Source: Neobacillus sp. YX16
Lineage (GTDB): Bacteria > Bacillota > Bacilli > Bacillales > Cytobacillaceae
Assembly: GCF_030123505.1 (NCBI RefSeq)
Contig: NZ_CP126115.1
Coordinates: forward strand, 758,001-822,000
Direction of reading: 5' to 3'
DNA length: 64,000 nt
Shown here piece after piece: positions 17,880-26,224 of the stretch. The notes below the pieces were generated by a model that made no database searches, had not been told where the DNA came from, and saw only the letters and a program-made list of their open reading frames with translations. Each line of letters starts with the position of its first letter. Positions within the stretch are counted from its first letter, which is position 1. A program made the translations under genes and the position numbers.

Positions 17880-18545
17880 ATGGGTTTCTTATCGAGATTA
17901 TTTGGTAATACAACAGAAGAGGAGGCAGAAAAAATGACAAATGTAAAACTGGCAGTAATTTATTACAGCATGGGTGGAACAAACTATCAATTATCAAAAT
18001 GGGCAGAAGAAGGTGCAAAAGAGGCAGGTGCTGAAGTAAAAGTATTAAAAGTACCTGAGCTTGCTCCGCAATCAGCTATCGAAGGGAATCCCGTTTGGAA
18101 AGCACATGTAGATGCAACAAAAGATGTGCCAGAAGTGAAATTAGAAGACCTAGAATGGGCAGATGCGATTATTTTCAGTGTTCCTACTCGCTTCGGTAAC
18201 ATGCCAGCACAAATGAAACAATTCCTAGATACAACTGGTGGTCTCTGGTTTAATGGAAAGCTAATGAATAAGGTTGTAAGTGCAATGACTTCCGCACAAA
18301 ATCCTCACGGCGGTCAAGAGGCAACTATTTTATCACTTTATACATCCATGTATCATTGGGGTGCAATCGTTGCTGCTCCTGGTTATACTGATCCAGTAAC
18401 ATTCGGAGCTGGCGGTAACCCATATGGAACAAGTGTTACGGTTGGTCAGGACGGTAAAATGATTGAAGATGTTCAAGCAGCTGTAAAACATCAAGCGAAG
18501 CGTACAGTAACCGTTGCAGAATGGGTAAAAAAAGCAAACCAATAA
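17880..18545 (+). CDS. wrbA: NAD(P)H:quinone oxidoreductase, WrbA type
   Basis: 221 residues with the flavodoxin-like fold. IYYSMGGTNYQL binds the FMN phosphate, and SVPTRFGNMPAQMKQFLDTT and SAQNPHGGQEAT are WrbA signatures. It performs two-electron quinone reduction, avoiding semiquinone. Two starts are possible: ATG 17880 after AGGTGGTG, giving a 18-residue N-terminal extension (MGFLSRLFG...), or ATG 17934 after its own GAGGAGG. It is the last gene of the 14213-18545 run and is followed by a strong terminator. A copy of its 3' end lies at 19189. Confidence 0.9.
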   Translation: MGFLSRLFGNTTEEEAEKMTNVKLAVIYYSMGGTNYQLSKWAEEGAKEAGAEVKVLKVPELAPQSAIEGNPVWKAHVDATKDVPEVKLEDLEWADAIIFSVPTRFGNMPAQMKQFLDTTGGLWFNGKLMNKVVSAMTSAQNPHGGQEATILSLYTSMYHWGAIVAAPGYTDPVTFGAGGNPYGTSVTVGQDGKMIEDVQAAVKHQAKRTVTVAEWVKKANQ

Positions 18546-18556
18546 GATCTTAAACA

Positions 18557-18598
18557 AACTAAAAAGCTAATCGAAGCCATTCGATTAGTTTTTTAGTT
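18557..18598 (+). terminator. Terminator after wrbA
   Basis: AAACTAAAAAGCTAATCGAA pairs with TTCGATTAGTTTTTTAGTT. A near copy of this hairpin follows the wrbA remnant at 19268. Confidence 0.85.
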
Positions 18599-18744
18599 AC
18601 ATACAAAAATACTTTAAACCTCTAAAGAATAATAAATACAGAACAATGAAATAATAGGTAGGGAATTATGGTCAACAATCAGGTTTTTAGGAAACAATTT
18701 ATAAATCTTGTTATGCTTACATTTTACAATAAAGGAGAATAACG

Positions 18745-19176
18745 ATGACGAAACAGGAACCTTTATTTACGTCTTCTGCAACAGCTGTTGGGGGTAGACA
18801 TGGAAGAGTGGAAACGGCTGAGGGTAATATAAAAATAGATTTAGCCATGCCAGGAACACCGAGAGCAAAGGAATTACCAAATGCCACAAATCCTGAACAA
18901 TTGTTTGCTTGTGGTTACTCTGCTTGTTTTGATGGGGCTTTACAAAACATAGCGAGGCGAGAGCGTGTCAAATTTGATTCTGAAGTAACGGCAAATGTAA
19001 GTTTCTTAAAAGATGAAGAAGATCAAGGATTTAAAATTGCTGTAACGTTACAAGTAAAAGGACATGGGATTGAAAAAGGAAAATTAGAAGATCTTGTCCA
19101 AAAGGCACACGAATTCTGTCCTTATTCAAAAGCAACAAGAGGGAATATTGACGTAACTTTAGAGGTTGTAGAATAA
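18745..19176 (+). CDS. ohr: Organic hydroperoxide resistance protein, OsmC/Ohr family
   Basis: 143 residues. The two redox cysteines are in YSACFDGAL near residue 60 and HEFCPYSKATRGN near 124, the Ohr layout. The enzyme reduces organic hydroperoxides with dihydrolipoyl or bacillithiol-linked electrons. It has its own leader (18600-18744) without a visible MhqR box or a convincing OhrR box; a GGAGAATAACG ribosome site precedes ATG. No ohrR gene is adjacent. Confidence 0.9.
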   Translation: MTKQEPLFTSSATAVGGRHGRVETAEGNIKIDLAMPGTPRAKELPNATNPEQLFACGYSACFDGALQNIARRERVKFDSEVTANVSFLKDEEDQGFKIAVTLQVKGHGIEKGKLEDLVQKAHEFCPYSKATRGNIDVTLEVVE

Positions 19177-19188
19177 TGCTTTTCTGTT

Positions 19189-19293
19189 ATTCAGACTGTC
19201 GTTAAGTATCAGGCGAAACGTACTGTTATGGTTGCTGAATGGGTGAAGAATGGAAAAATTGAAAGGGCTAATCGATACAATCGATTAGTTTTT
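19189..19293 (+). pseudogene. 3' remnant of a second wrbA copy with its terminator
   Basis: The frame from 19189 reads IQTVVKYQAKRTVMVAEWVK, which matches the last ~20 residues of WrbA (VQAAVKHQAKRTVTVAEWVK). The hairpin CTAATCGA/TCGATTAG with a T-run at 19268-19293 matches the wrbA terminator. So a duplicated wrbA has been lost except for its 3' end. The leftover hairpin now probably terminates ohr. Confidence 0.75.
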
Positions 19294-19305
19294 GGAGGGT
19301 GTTTT

Positions 19306-19776
19306 TTGGAAAAGAAGCTGTTGAATTTACTTACTGCTTTGTGTATAGTTGCCCTGCCATTCTTATTTAAAGGTCCAAAAATGAGAGAAAATCTAGTTAT
19401 ATTTTTTTCAAAGGGGGTCATTGCAACTCTGCTCGATGCTTACGTAGTTGGTACCAAAAGACTTGAGTATCCTGTTCGTCCTTTCCCAAATATTTTCAAG
19501 ACAAATATCATATATGACATACTGTTTTTCCCGCTTTTAAGTGTTATCTGGGTAAAACTTTCTTATAACGACCATTTAGGTAAAATACTTTTGAAAAGTT
19601 TACTATTTAGTGTTCCGATGAGTATCGGTCAATGGTACTTTGAAAAGAACTCAGGATTATTCAAATGGAAAAAATGGACACCTTATCATACTTTTTCAAG
19701 TGTGAATTTTACTTTGTTTACTATAAGAGGTTTAGTTGGATTGATAAAAAAATTAGATAAATTAAAGAGTGCATAA
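19306..19776 (+). CDS. CBO0543-type integral membrane protein
   Basis: 156 residues from TTG 19306, which is well spaced from GGAGGGTG. A longer reading frame from 19228 only adds the wrbA remnant and is rejected. Four hydrophobic segments are visible (near residues 5-20, 28-45, 72-90 and 100-115), with basic loops and the C-terminal WTPYHTFSSVNFTLFTIR. This resembles the CBO0543 family seen in spore-formers, whose function is unknown. It lies 23 bp before the GGDEF gene. Confidence 0.7.
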   Translation: MEKKLLNLLTALCIVALPFLFKGPKMRENLVIFFSKGVIATLLDAYVVGTKRLEYPVRPFPNIFKTNIIYDILFFPLLSVIWVKLSYNDHLGKILLKSLLFSVPMSIGQWYFEKNSGLFKWKKWTPYHTFSSVNFTLFTIRGLVGLIKKLDKLKSA

Positions 19777-19811
19777 ACTTATAGAGAGCTAATCCAAAGG
19801 TGATAGAAGAA

Positions 19812-21101
19812 ATGGGGGAGAATGAAATCACTAGTCTAATTTTAGATAATCCGAAAATTGGGGAAGATGCATTTGAACTAATATGGGAGAACACCAATGA
19901 TGCTATTTTTTTAATTGGTCAAGATGGAGCTATTCTTCAGGCAAATCCAACTTTTAAAGAAATGCTAGGCTGGACAATCGAGGAAATGAAAGGACTGACC
20001 CTCCCGCCATCTTTGCATAATATGACGAAAGAACAGCAGAATGCATTTTTAAATAAACTACGAGATGGAGAAAATGTTAATTATAGTCTTACAAAAAGAA
20101 GATGCAAAGATGGGGAAATCCTTGATATCCTTGCAACCTACCGTGCGATTAACAAGGGTGAGATTCTTGCTGTAGGTATGTATAAAGACTTTACAGAACA
20201 AATGGAAATTCAGAGGAAGCTTGAGGAAAGTGAAGTCTGTTATCGTAATCTTGTTGAATTCTTACCTGATGCAGTGATTGTTCAAAACAAACATCATATT
20301 GTCCTTGTAAATCCTGCAGGTGTAAAGCTTTTAGGACAAGAAAGTTCGAAGTTCTTGATTGGCAGATCGATTTGGGAGTTTATTGATTCGGAAAACAGAG
20401 AAAGTGTGGATTCCAAATTAAAAGAAATGGTGGAAAAAAATGATGGAGATAAACCGGAGCCTATCGAAGAAAGATTGATTCGATGGGACAATAAGGAGTT
20501 TTTTGCAGAAATTACAGCTATCCCCATGGTTTTTAACGGAGAATCGGTCATGCAAATTCTAATCAAGGATATAACAGATAGAAAAAAGTTTGAGACAGAG
20601 TTGGAAAATTTGGCCTTCTATGATTCTCTTACTGGGCTCAGGAATAGACGAAGCTTCCATGATTTGTTAGAGATGTCGATTGAAACCGCTAATAAAAAGG
20701 GAGAACAGCTAGCATTATTGTATATGGATTTGGACAAATTCAAAGAAGTAAATGATACTTTTGGGCATGAAATAGGTGATGAGCTTCTGAAACAGTTCTC
20801 TAATAGATTAATAAATAATGTAAGGGGAAATAGTGTTCTTGGACGTATAGGCGGCGATGAATTTTTAATTCTGTTAAAGGATATTAAAAGTTCCAGAAAT
20901 GTTGAAAAAATTGCACAGAGGCTGTATAAAGCACTTCAGCAGCCTTATCAAATTAAGGAACATTATATTAAAACAACAGCGAGTATTGGAATCTCTATTT
21001 ACCCTATGGATGGAACGAGAGGCGAAAAGTTAATAAAATATGCAGACCAAGCTCTATATGTAGCTAAAGAAACGAGAAACCAACTAAAATATTATAGTTA
21101 G
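19812..21101 (+). CDS. Diguanylate cyclase with two PAS domains
   Basis: 429 residues. A first PAS domain (about 15-130, NDAIFLIGQDGAILQANPTF), a second PAS domain (about 135-260, ending ILIKDITDRK) and a GGDEF domain (about 265-425). The active-site motif is intact (RIGGDEFLILL), so it should make cyclic di-GMP. No membrane segment is seen; it is a cytosolic sensor. ATG 19812 is preferred over GTG 19800, because AAGGTG fits the former. PAS ligand unknown, perhaps haem or flavin. Confidence 0.88.
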   Translation: MGENEITSLILDNPKIGEDAFELIWENTNDAIFLIGQDGAILQANPTFKEMLGWTIEEMKGLTLPPSLHNMTKEQQNAFLNKLRDGENVNYSLTKRRCKDGEILDILATYRAINKGEILAVGMYKDFTEQMEIQRKLEESEVCYRNLVEFLPDAVIVQNKHHIVLVNPAGVKLLGQESSKFLIGRSIWEFIDSENRESVDSKLKEMVEKNDGDKPEPIEERLIRWDNKEFFAEITAIPMVFNGESVMQILIKDITDRKKFETELENLAFYDSLTGLRNRRSFHDLLEMSIETANKKGEQLALLYMDLDKFKEVNDTFGHEIGDELLKQFSNRLINNVRGNSVLGRIGGDEFLILLKDIKSSRNVEKIAQRLYKALQQPYQIKEHYIKTTASIGISIYPMDGTRGEKLIKYADQALYVAKETRNQLKYYS

Positions 21102-21106
21102 GCTAA

Positions 21107-21152
21107 CGCTTTTCAAATCTTATGAATTTCTAAGATTTGAGAAGCTTTTTTT
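21107..21152 (+). terminator. Terminator after the GGDEF gene
   Basis: GCTTTTCAAATCTTA pairs with TAAGATTTGAGAAGC and is followed by a T-run that abuts the -35 box of the next promoter. Confidence 0.8.
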
Positions 21153-21196
21153 GACAATAAAATTTATTTCGAATACAATTATCTCGAATTAAAAAT
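21151..21196 (+). promoter_or_regulatory. Promoter with MhqR-like half operator, before the short pirin gene
   Basis: TTGACA (21151-21156), 17 bp, TACAAT (21174-21179), one base, then ATCTCGAATTAAAAAT (21181-21196). The left MhqR half site is perfect and the right half is eroded. The geometry is the same as at 7508 and 13157. Confidence 0.65.
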
Positions 21197-21320
21197 ACTT
21201 AATGAAATTAAAGGTAAGAAAGAGTTGGAGCATATAGCAGAAGAAATCCTGTTATAAATTCCAACTTTTTGTTTTGGATGAAAGAAATAAAGCTCGAAAT
21301 TCAGATAAGGAGTGATAGAA

Positions 21321-22034
21321 TTGATTCAACTTTATCCTGCAGGTACACGCTACACAGTAAAAAATGAATGGCTGGAAAGCAATTTAAGTTTTTCTTTTGG
21401 AGAGTATTATGACACTTCCAATATACGATTTGGTCCACTGCGTGTCTTTAACGACGACACCGTCCAAGCTGGACGCGGCTTTGGAATTCATCCGCATCGC
21501 GAAGCTGAAATTGTTTCTATTGTCTTAAAAGGGAAGCTTAAACATGAAGACAACTTAGGTAACTCGGGAATTATCAATTATGGAAATATACAGCGAATAA
21601 GTGCTGGAACGGGAGTGCTTCATTCTGAATTTAACGCTTCCAATGATGAGGAAGTCAGATTTTTACAGCTTTGGTTTTCACCGAATGAAAAACAGTTAAC
21701 ACCGTCCTATGAAGATATTTCATATGATGTTGAACAATTAGAAAATAACTTATTGCCCGTAATCTCTCATACTGCCTCCGAAGGGGTGGCAGGTATCCAT
21801 CAAGATTTAACCCTTTATTTATCAAAGTTAGATGGAAGGAAGAACTTAAACTTTCAACAGGAAGCGGGCAGGAGGATTTATGTCTTTACGATAGAAGGAT
21901 AAATTTCAATTAATGGAGATACTGTTTTAAAGTCCCAGGATGCGGCCCGGATCACGGAAAATCATGAAATTACCATTCAGGGAAATCAAGATAGTTTCTT
22001 TTTAATAATTGATTTACCAGGGGGTGACTTCTGA
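21321..22034 (+). pseudogene. Pirin family protein (YhhW/YhaK-like) interrupted by a stop codon
   Basis: From TTG 21321 (AAGGAGTG upstream) the frame encodes a pirin with the metal site FGIHPHREAEIVSIVL near residue 52 and GTGVLHSEF near 97. It reads RIYVFTIEG, then TAA at 21900, then continues in the same frame (ISINGDTVLKSQDAARI... FFLIIDLPGGDF) to TGA at 22032. The total of about 237 codons fits a full pirin. A single base change to TAA therefore truncates the C-terminal cupin half by ~44 residues. The N-terminal cupin with the metal site is still made, so some activity is possible. The final TGA overlaps the ATG of the next gene. Confidence 0.75.
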
Positions 22035-22309
22035 TGTTGATGATTCGTCACTCTGTAGGCAGCCGATTGCTATGTCAAACTACGAATTACCTTATTGAAA
22101 AGCAAGCCGATTGTTGGCTCATTTCCTTACCTGTTGATGAAGAAACGGCTACGATTGTTTTAGATTTTCAGGATGAGTTAAATATATTTGTAACAAAGGA
22201 AAACGAAAAGACTTGGTATTACTCCTCTGATGCAAAGATGAATTACCAACCTGAGGATAAACAATTGGTGATTCTTGCTGATCATAAAACGGTATATCCG
22301 ATTCATTAA
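22034..22309 (+). CDS. Small uncharacterised protein coupled to pirin
   Basis: 91 residues, start ATG 22034 overlapping the pirin TGA (TGATG). There is no signal peptide or membrane segment. Two Cys residues, predicted beta-rich (LLCQTTNYLIEK, WLISLPVDEETATIVLDF). I do not recognise a domain. The coupling suggests that it works with or balances the pirin. The upstream stop in pirin could reduce its translation. Confidence 0.6.
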   Translation: MLMIRHSVGSRLLCQTTNYLIEKQADCWLISLPVDEETATIVLDFQDELNIFVTKENEKTWYYSSDAKMNYQPEDKQLVILADHKTVYPIH

Positions 22310-22417
22310 TTAACTATATTACTTAGAATAAATATAATTTGTCTGATCGGATTATAATTCCATAGACTTTTTTATTAGTTATATAAAAATCAGGAAAAAT
22401 CTACTAAGCTTGTTTAA

Positions 22418-22457
22418 TTGACAAGAATACTAGACTAATATATTATTAATTCGAGAT
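22418..22457 (+). promoter_or_regulatory. azoR promoter with MhqR-like operator
   Basis: TTGACA (22418-22423), 17 bp, TATTAT (22441-22446). Overlapping this is ATTATTAATTCGAGAT (22442-22457), in which the right MhqR half site is perfect. Here the box overlaps the -10 rather than following it. Confidence 0.65.
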
Positions 22458-22507
22458 ATACAAATTAAATATAATGAAATTAAAGATAAAAAGGAGATTT
22501 AAATATA

Positions 22508-23140
22508 ATGAATGTATTAGTAGTTAAAGCAAATAATCGTCCAGCTTCAGAAGCTGTATCAAGTAAAATGTATGAAACTTTTATGGAGAACTTAGAAGGT
22601 GCGAATGTCACAACTTTCGATGTTTTTGCTGAAGATATGCCTTACTTTGGCCAAGAATTATTTAACGCTTTCGGTAAAGTTGAATCAGGTGAAGAAATGA
22701 CAGACTTAGAAAAACGTCTTCTTGCTGCAAAACAAAAAGCAATGGATGCTCTTACAGCAGCTGACTTGGTTGTATTCGCATTCCCATTATGGAACTTAAC
22801 AATCCCAGCACCTTTACAAACATTCATCGATTATGTATACCAAGCTGGTTTCACTTTCAAATACGATGAAAATGGTCAAGCAGTACAATTAATGACACAC
22901 AAAAAAGCGATTATCCTAAGTGCACGCGGCGGCGTTTATTCAACACCGGAAGCAGCACCAATGGAAATGTCTGCAACTTATATTAAAAACGTAGTTGGCG
23001 GCGTATTCGGTATGGAAATCATTGACGAAGTTATTATTGAAGGTCATGCTGCAATGCCAGCTCAAGCTGAAACGATTATTGCTGAAGGATTAGAAAAAGT
23101 AAAAGAAGCTGCAAAGAAACTATCACCAGTCGCAGTATAA
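22508..23140 (+). CDS. azoR: FMN-dependent NADH-azoreductase
   Basis: 210 residues, flavodoxin-like. It begins MNVLVVKANNRP, has FAFPLWNLTIPAPLQTFIDY near residue 93 and SARGGVYS near 139, all AzoR signatures. It reduces quinones and azo compounds by two-electron transfer with NADH. AzoR2 of B. subtilis is in the MhqR regulon, consistent with the operator here. AAGGAGA precedes ATG. Monocistronic, closed by a terminator. Confidence 0.92.
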   Translation: MNVLVVKANNRPASEAVSSKMYETFMENLEGANVTTFDVFAEDMPYFGQELFNAFGKVESGEEMTDLEKRLLAAKQKAMDALTAADLVVFAFPLWNLTIPAPLQTFIDYVYQAGFTFKYDENGQAVQLMTHKKAIILSARGGVYSTPEAAPMEMSATYIKNVVGGVFGMEIIDEVIIEGHAAMPAQAETIIAEGLEKVKEAAKKLSPVAV

Positions 23141-23159
23141 TAATGAAGTAAACAAAGAG

Positions 23160-23196
23160 AAAGGCGCTTGGAAAATTCAAGCGCCTTTCTTTTTAT
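23160..23196 (+). terminator. Terminator after azoR
   Basis: AAAGGCGCTTG and CAAGCGCCTTT with a following T-rich tail; it can also serve the converging IclR gene. Confidence 0.88.
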
Positions 23197-23199
23197 CTT

Positions 23200-23964
23200 T
23201 TACTCGAAGTGTCTATTAATATTTAGACATATATTGAGGAGGGCGCTAACTAACTTTTCTTCATTCCCATAAAAACGTGTAGATGGGAGCGGAATGGAGA
23301 CTGCACTCCGATTTCCCAATCGATCTACTACAAATGCCCCGACTGCACATATTCCTTCAATATGCTCTTCTCTTGAAAAGGCAACTCCCTCTTTACGAAC
23401 AGTTTCTAACTCCTTTAACAGATCATCCCGATTCGTAATGGTTTTATCCGTGTATCGTTTTAGCTCTTTCGGCAGCAGGTTTTCAACCTCAGCTATTGGC
23501 AGGGAAGCCAGAATGGATTTTCCGTTTGCAGTGCAATGCAATGGAAAAGAAGCACCAGGCTGTGATGTTGCTTGCAAGGGATGTGCCGCGATAATTTGAT
23601 CAACAAACAGAACCTTACCGTTATCTAATACAGATAGGTCGACCGTTTCATTGATCATATTAGAAAGCTGAATTAAAAATGGTCTAATTTCTTCTCTTAA
23701 ATCACTATGTACAGCGCCAGCAAGCCTTGCAATCTCAGGTCCAAGGCGAAATCCGCTATTAGCAGAAGCTGCAGTAACAAGGTTTTCTTGCTCTAATGCG
23801 GCTACTATTCTTTGGACGGTAGACCTAGCCAGGTCTACTTCATTCGAAATTTGTGAAAGGCTTAATCCTTTTGGATGCTCTCTAAGTGTTCGCAGTATTT
23901 TAGCTGCACGCGTAATAACTTGAATACTAGATGTTTTATTTTGACTTTGATCATTTATGTTCAA
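23200..23964 (-). CDS. IclR-family transcriptional regulator
   Basis: 254 residues. The N-terminal winged helix (about 15-75; GLSLSQISNEVDLARSTVQR) is followed by the IclR effector domain (about 90-250). The domain contains the typical LHCTANGKSILASLP segment and IEGICAVGAFV. The likely start is TTG 23964, ten bases after GGAAGGAG. It is divergent from a Gfo/Idh-type dehydrogenase, and the gap holds a nested palindrome (24144-24179) that is the probable operator. The same box occurs before the MFS gene at 32188. The effector is unknown, probably a sugar or aromatic acid. Confidence 0.88.
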   Translation of the reverse strand: MNINDQSQNKTSSIQVITRAAKILRTLREHPKGLSLSQISNEVDLARSTVQRIVAALEQENLVTAASANSGFRLGPEIARLAGAVHSDLREEIRPFLIQLSNMINETVDLSVLDNGKVLFVDQIIAAHPLQATSQPGASFPLHCTANGKSILASLPIAEVENLLPKELKRYTDKTITNRDDLLKELETVRKEGVAFSREEHIEGICAVGAFVVDRLGNRSAVSIPLPSTRFYGNEEKLVSALLNICLNINRHFE

Positions 23965-24143
23965 GACATTAATACTCCTTCCTTAACTCAATCTCTTATA
24001 AAAAATATTAATATAAAAATTTGATGATAAGTAGATTCATTCAATTTCAGCAAATACCGAAACGACATACATATAGTTATAATAACAAAATTTTGAAGAA
24101 AGAATAATTGACAGGTTCTTTTATAATAAATTATACTGAATAT

Positions 24144-24179
24144 AACCACAATACGATACAAGTGTATCGCATAGTGGTT
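24144..24179. promoter_or_regulatory. Nested palindrome, probable IclR operator 1
   Basis: Outer arms AACCAC and GTGGTT enclose the inner dyad CGATAC-AAGT-GTATCG (24154-24169). Its 36 bp match 28 of 36 positions of the site at 31980-32015. It lies in the divergent gap between the IclR gene and the dehydrogenase gene. Confidence 0.65.
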
Positions 24180-24269
24180 AATCATTGAGATTATATCTTT
24201 GTTAATACAAATAATAATAAATATGAAACCGAAATAATGGGGAAGTCAGTTGGAAGGGGAGCGGCATAA

Positions 24270-25334
24270 ATGAAAAAGAAATTCGGGTTTGCTATTGTAG
24301 GAACTGGTCTTATTAGTACCACGCATTATGAGCAAATTTCAGCGATTGAAGGGGCAAAAGTGGTTGCTGTTTACTCCCGTAAGGAAGAAAATGCAAAATC
24401 ACTAGCGGAAACAGCAGGTGCAGATTGGTATACAGATTATCAAGAAATGCTAAAGAGAGAAGATATTGATATTGTATCGATTATTACACCAAGCGGCACT
24501 CATGCTGACATGGCGATAGTGGCTGCTCGGGCAGGAAAGCATGTAATTGTTGAAAAGCCAATGGATATTTCCCTTGAGAAAGCTCAGCAAATGATTGATG
24601 TATGCCGTGAACAACAAGTTAAATTAAGTGTTATTTCACAACATCGCTTTGATGCTTCAGCTGTGAAGATTAAAGATGATATTGATTCAGGACGATTTGG
24701 AAAAATGGTCCTTGGCCAAGCCTCTGTGAATTGGTACCGGTCTCAAAGCTACTATGATACTAGTAAATGGCGGGGAACAATAAAAATGGATGGAGGCGGC
24801 GTATTAATCAATCAGGCCATTCATACCATCGATTTATTTCAGTATTTCATGGGAGAGGTCGAAAGTGTATACGCACATACCGCCATATTAGCTCATGAAG
24901 GAATTGAAGTGGAGGATGTGGCTGTTGCCACGGTGAAATTTAAAAATGGCGGGTTAGGAACCATTGTTGGAACTACAGCTGCTTATCCAGGCCTGTCAGC
25001 CCGCTTAGAGATTATCGGAACAAATGGCACAGCTGTGATTGAGAATGATCAATTACTGAAGCATTATTTACGAAATCCAAATAATGAAACAGAAGCTATC
25101 AACTTAGCTGATATTGAAAATCATAATGGAGGAGATCGTGATCATGCGTCTGTTGATCCTTCAGCACTTGATGGTGCCTCCCATCGTTTACAGTTTATCG
25201 ATTTGATAAATGCCATACAGGAGGATAGAGAACCGCTTGTGAATGGTGAAGAGGGTTTAAAACCACTAAAAACCATATTAGCTATTTATCAATCTGCACG
25301 GACAGGACAACCTATACAAATCGATGATTATTAA
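24270..25334 (+). CDS. Gfo/Idh/MocA family oxidoreductase
   Basis: 354 residues. An N-terminal Rossmann domain (FAIVGTGLISTTHYEQI, residues ~5-22), the EKPMDI motif near residue 99 whose Lys is catalytic, and the C-terminal beta-sheet domain with a GGGVLINQAIHTIDLFQY helix near 177. NAD-dependent sugar or polyol dehydrogenase; the exact substrate cannot be told. Divergent from the IclR regulator and probably controlled by it. Monocistronic, ended by a terminator at 25393. Confidence 0.88.
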   Translation: MKKKFGFAIVGTGLISTTHYEQISAIEGAKVVAVYSRKEENAKSLAETAGADWYTDYQEMLKREDIDIVSIITPSGTHADMAIVAARAGKHVIVEKPMDISLEKAQQMIDVCREQQVKLSVISQHRFDASAVKIKDDIDSGRFGKMVLGQASVNWYRSQSYYDTSKWRGTIKMDGGGVLINQAIHTIDLFQYFMGEVESVYAHTAILAHEGIEVEDVAVATVKFKNGGLGTIVGTTAAYPGLSARLEIIGTNGTAVIENDQLLKHYLRNPNNETEAINLADIENHNGGDRDHASVDPSALDGASHRLQFIDLINAIQEDREPLVNGEEGLKPLKTILAIYQSARTGQPIQIDDY

Positions 25335-25392
25335 CAAAGTTTAAATATCTCAACTACAAAAACAACCCATTTTTTAGCAGGATAGACGAACT

Positions 25393-25441
25393 AAAACCCG
25401 AATAATGGAAAAATAAAATTATCCCTTATTCGGGTTTTTTG
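25393..25441 (+). terminator. Terminator after the Gfo/Idh gene
   Basis: AAAACCCGAATAA and TTATTCGGGTTTTTT pair over a ~20-nt loop. The rest of the gap to 25690 is AT-rich and contains GGTTACT-type motifs (25550 and 25617). Confidence 0.8.
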
Positions 25442-25690
25442 TGTCTAATGAACTGAGGTCGTATTATTTCTAACCCATTGTAGGAATTTACATTAACACT
25501 TTCATTTTCGACTTAAAAAGTATTTATTGAATAAGGATTGAAAATTCTGGGGTTACTACATATATACTTACCAAAAGAGCTTAATACCAATTGTTTTAAA
25601 AAGAAAAATGTATCTAGGTTACTTTTTATATTCCTGTCATTTTTCGTTAGAATAACATATTTAAAATACAAAAAACGCGAGGTAATTAAA

Positions 25691-26173
25691 GTGAACTTGT
25701 TAGAATCTAAAGTTATCCAAACAAAGTTAGAAAAAGAAATATTTATTGATCAAAGCTCAAACATTGAAATAAAGATATTTCAATTTCTTGAAAAGGACTT
25801 ACCCTACTATGAATTTATGGTTGGGTTAGAGTTTCTTCGTATAAGGGAAAATGAGTATTATGGAGCTGAAAAAAAGTATTTTGGTATACGCTTTACAGAT
25901 CAATCTTTAATCATTTTTGAACCGGATAAATATAGTATTTTTGCCACAAAAAACGAACAGGAAAAAAAAGCAGTTACGGAATTAATTATGTATGTATTAA
26001 CTAAATCCTCTATTTTTAAAGATTTGGTATCGACCATGGTTAATAATCTTCAACATGAAAATGTAGTTTGTGAAAAGGAAGAAAATGAAGTTGATACAAA
26101 ACAGGTACAGTTAGAAAAATTGTTAAATGTACAAATTGAAAATGTTAAGTTTCATATCGAAATGAAAGCTTAA
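25691..26173 (+). CDS. Uncharacterised protein, paralogue of the gene at 11923
   Basis: 160 residues from GTG 25691 (GCGAGGTAA upstream). A longer frame from 25538 adds an unlikely leader and was rejected, because homology with the 11923-12417 protein begins exactly at MNLLESKVIQTKLEKEIFID. Shared blocks are YYEFMVGLEFLRIRENEYYG and LEKLLNVQIENVKFHI. There are no membrane segments. It is the first gene of a run with a 2Fe-2S ferredoxin and an AhpD-like protein. I cannot assign a function. Confidence 0.72.
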   Translation: MNLLESKVIQTKLEKEIFIDQSSNIEIKIFQFLEKDLPYYEFMVGLEFLRIRENEYYGAEKKYFGIRFTDQSLIIFEPDKYSIFATKNEQEKKAVTELIMYVLTKSSIFKDLVSTMVNNLQHENVVCEKEENEVDTKQVQLEKLLNVQIENVKFHIEMKA

Positions 26174-26224
26174 GCATTGAGGAACATTATACCAAAGTCA
26201 ATTTAAATATGTGGGGGTATAGAA

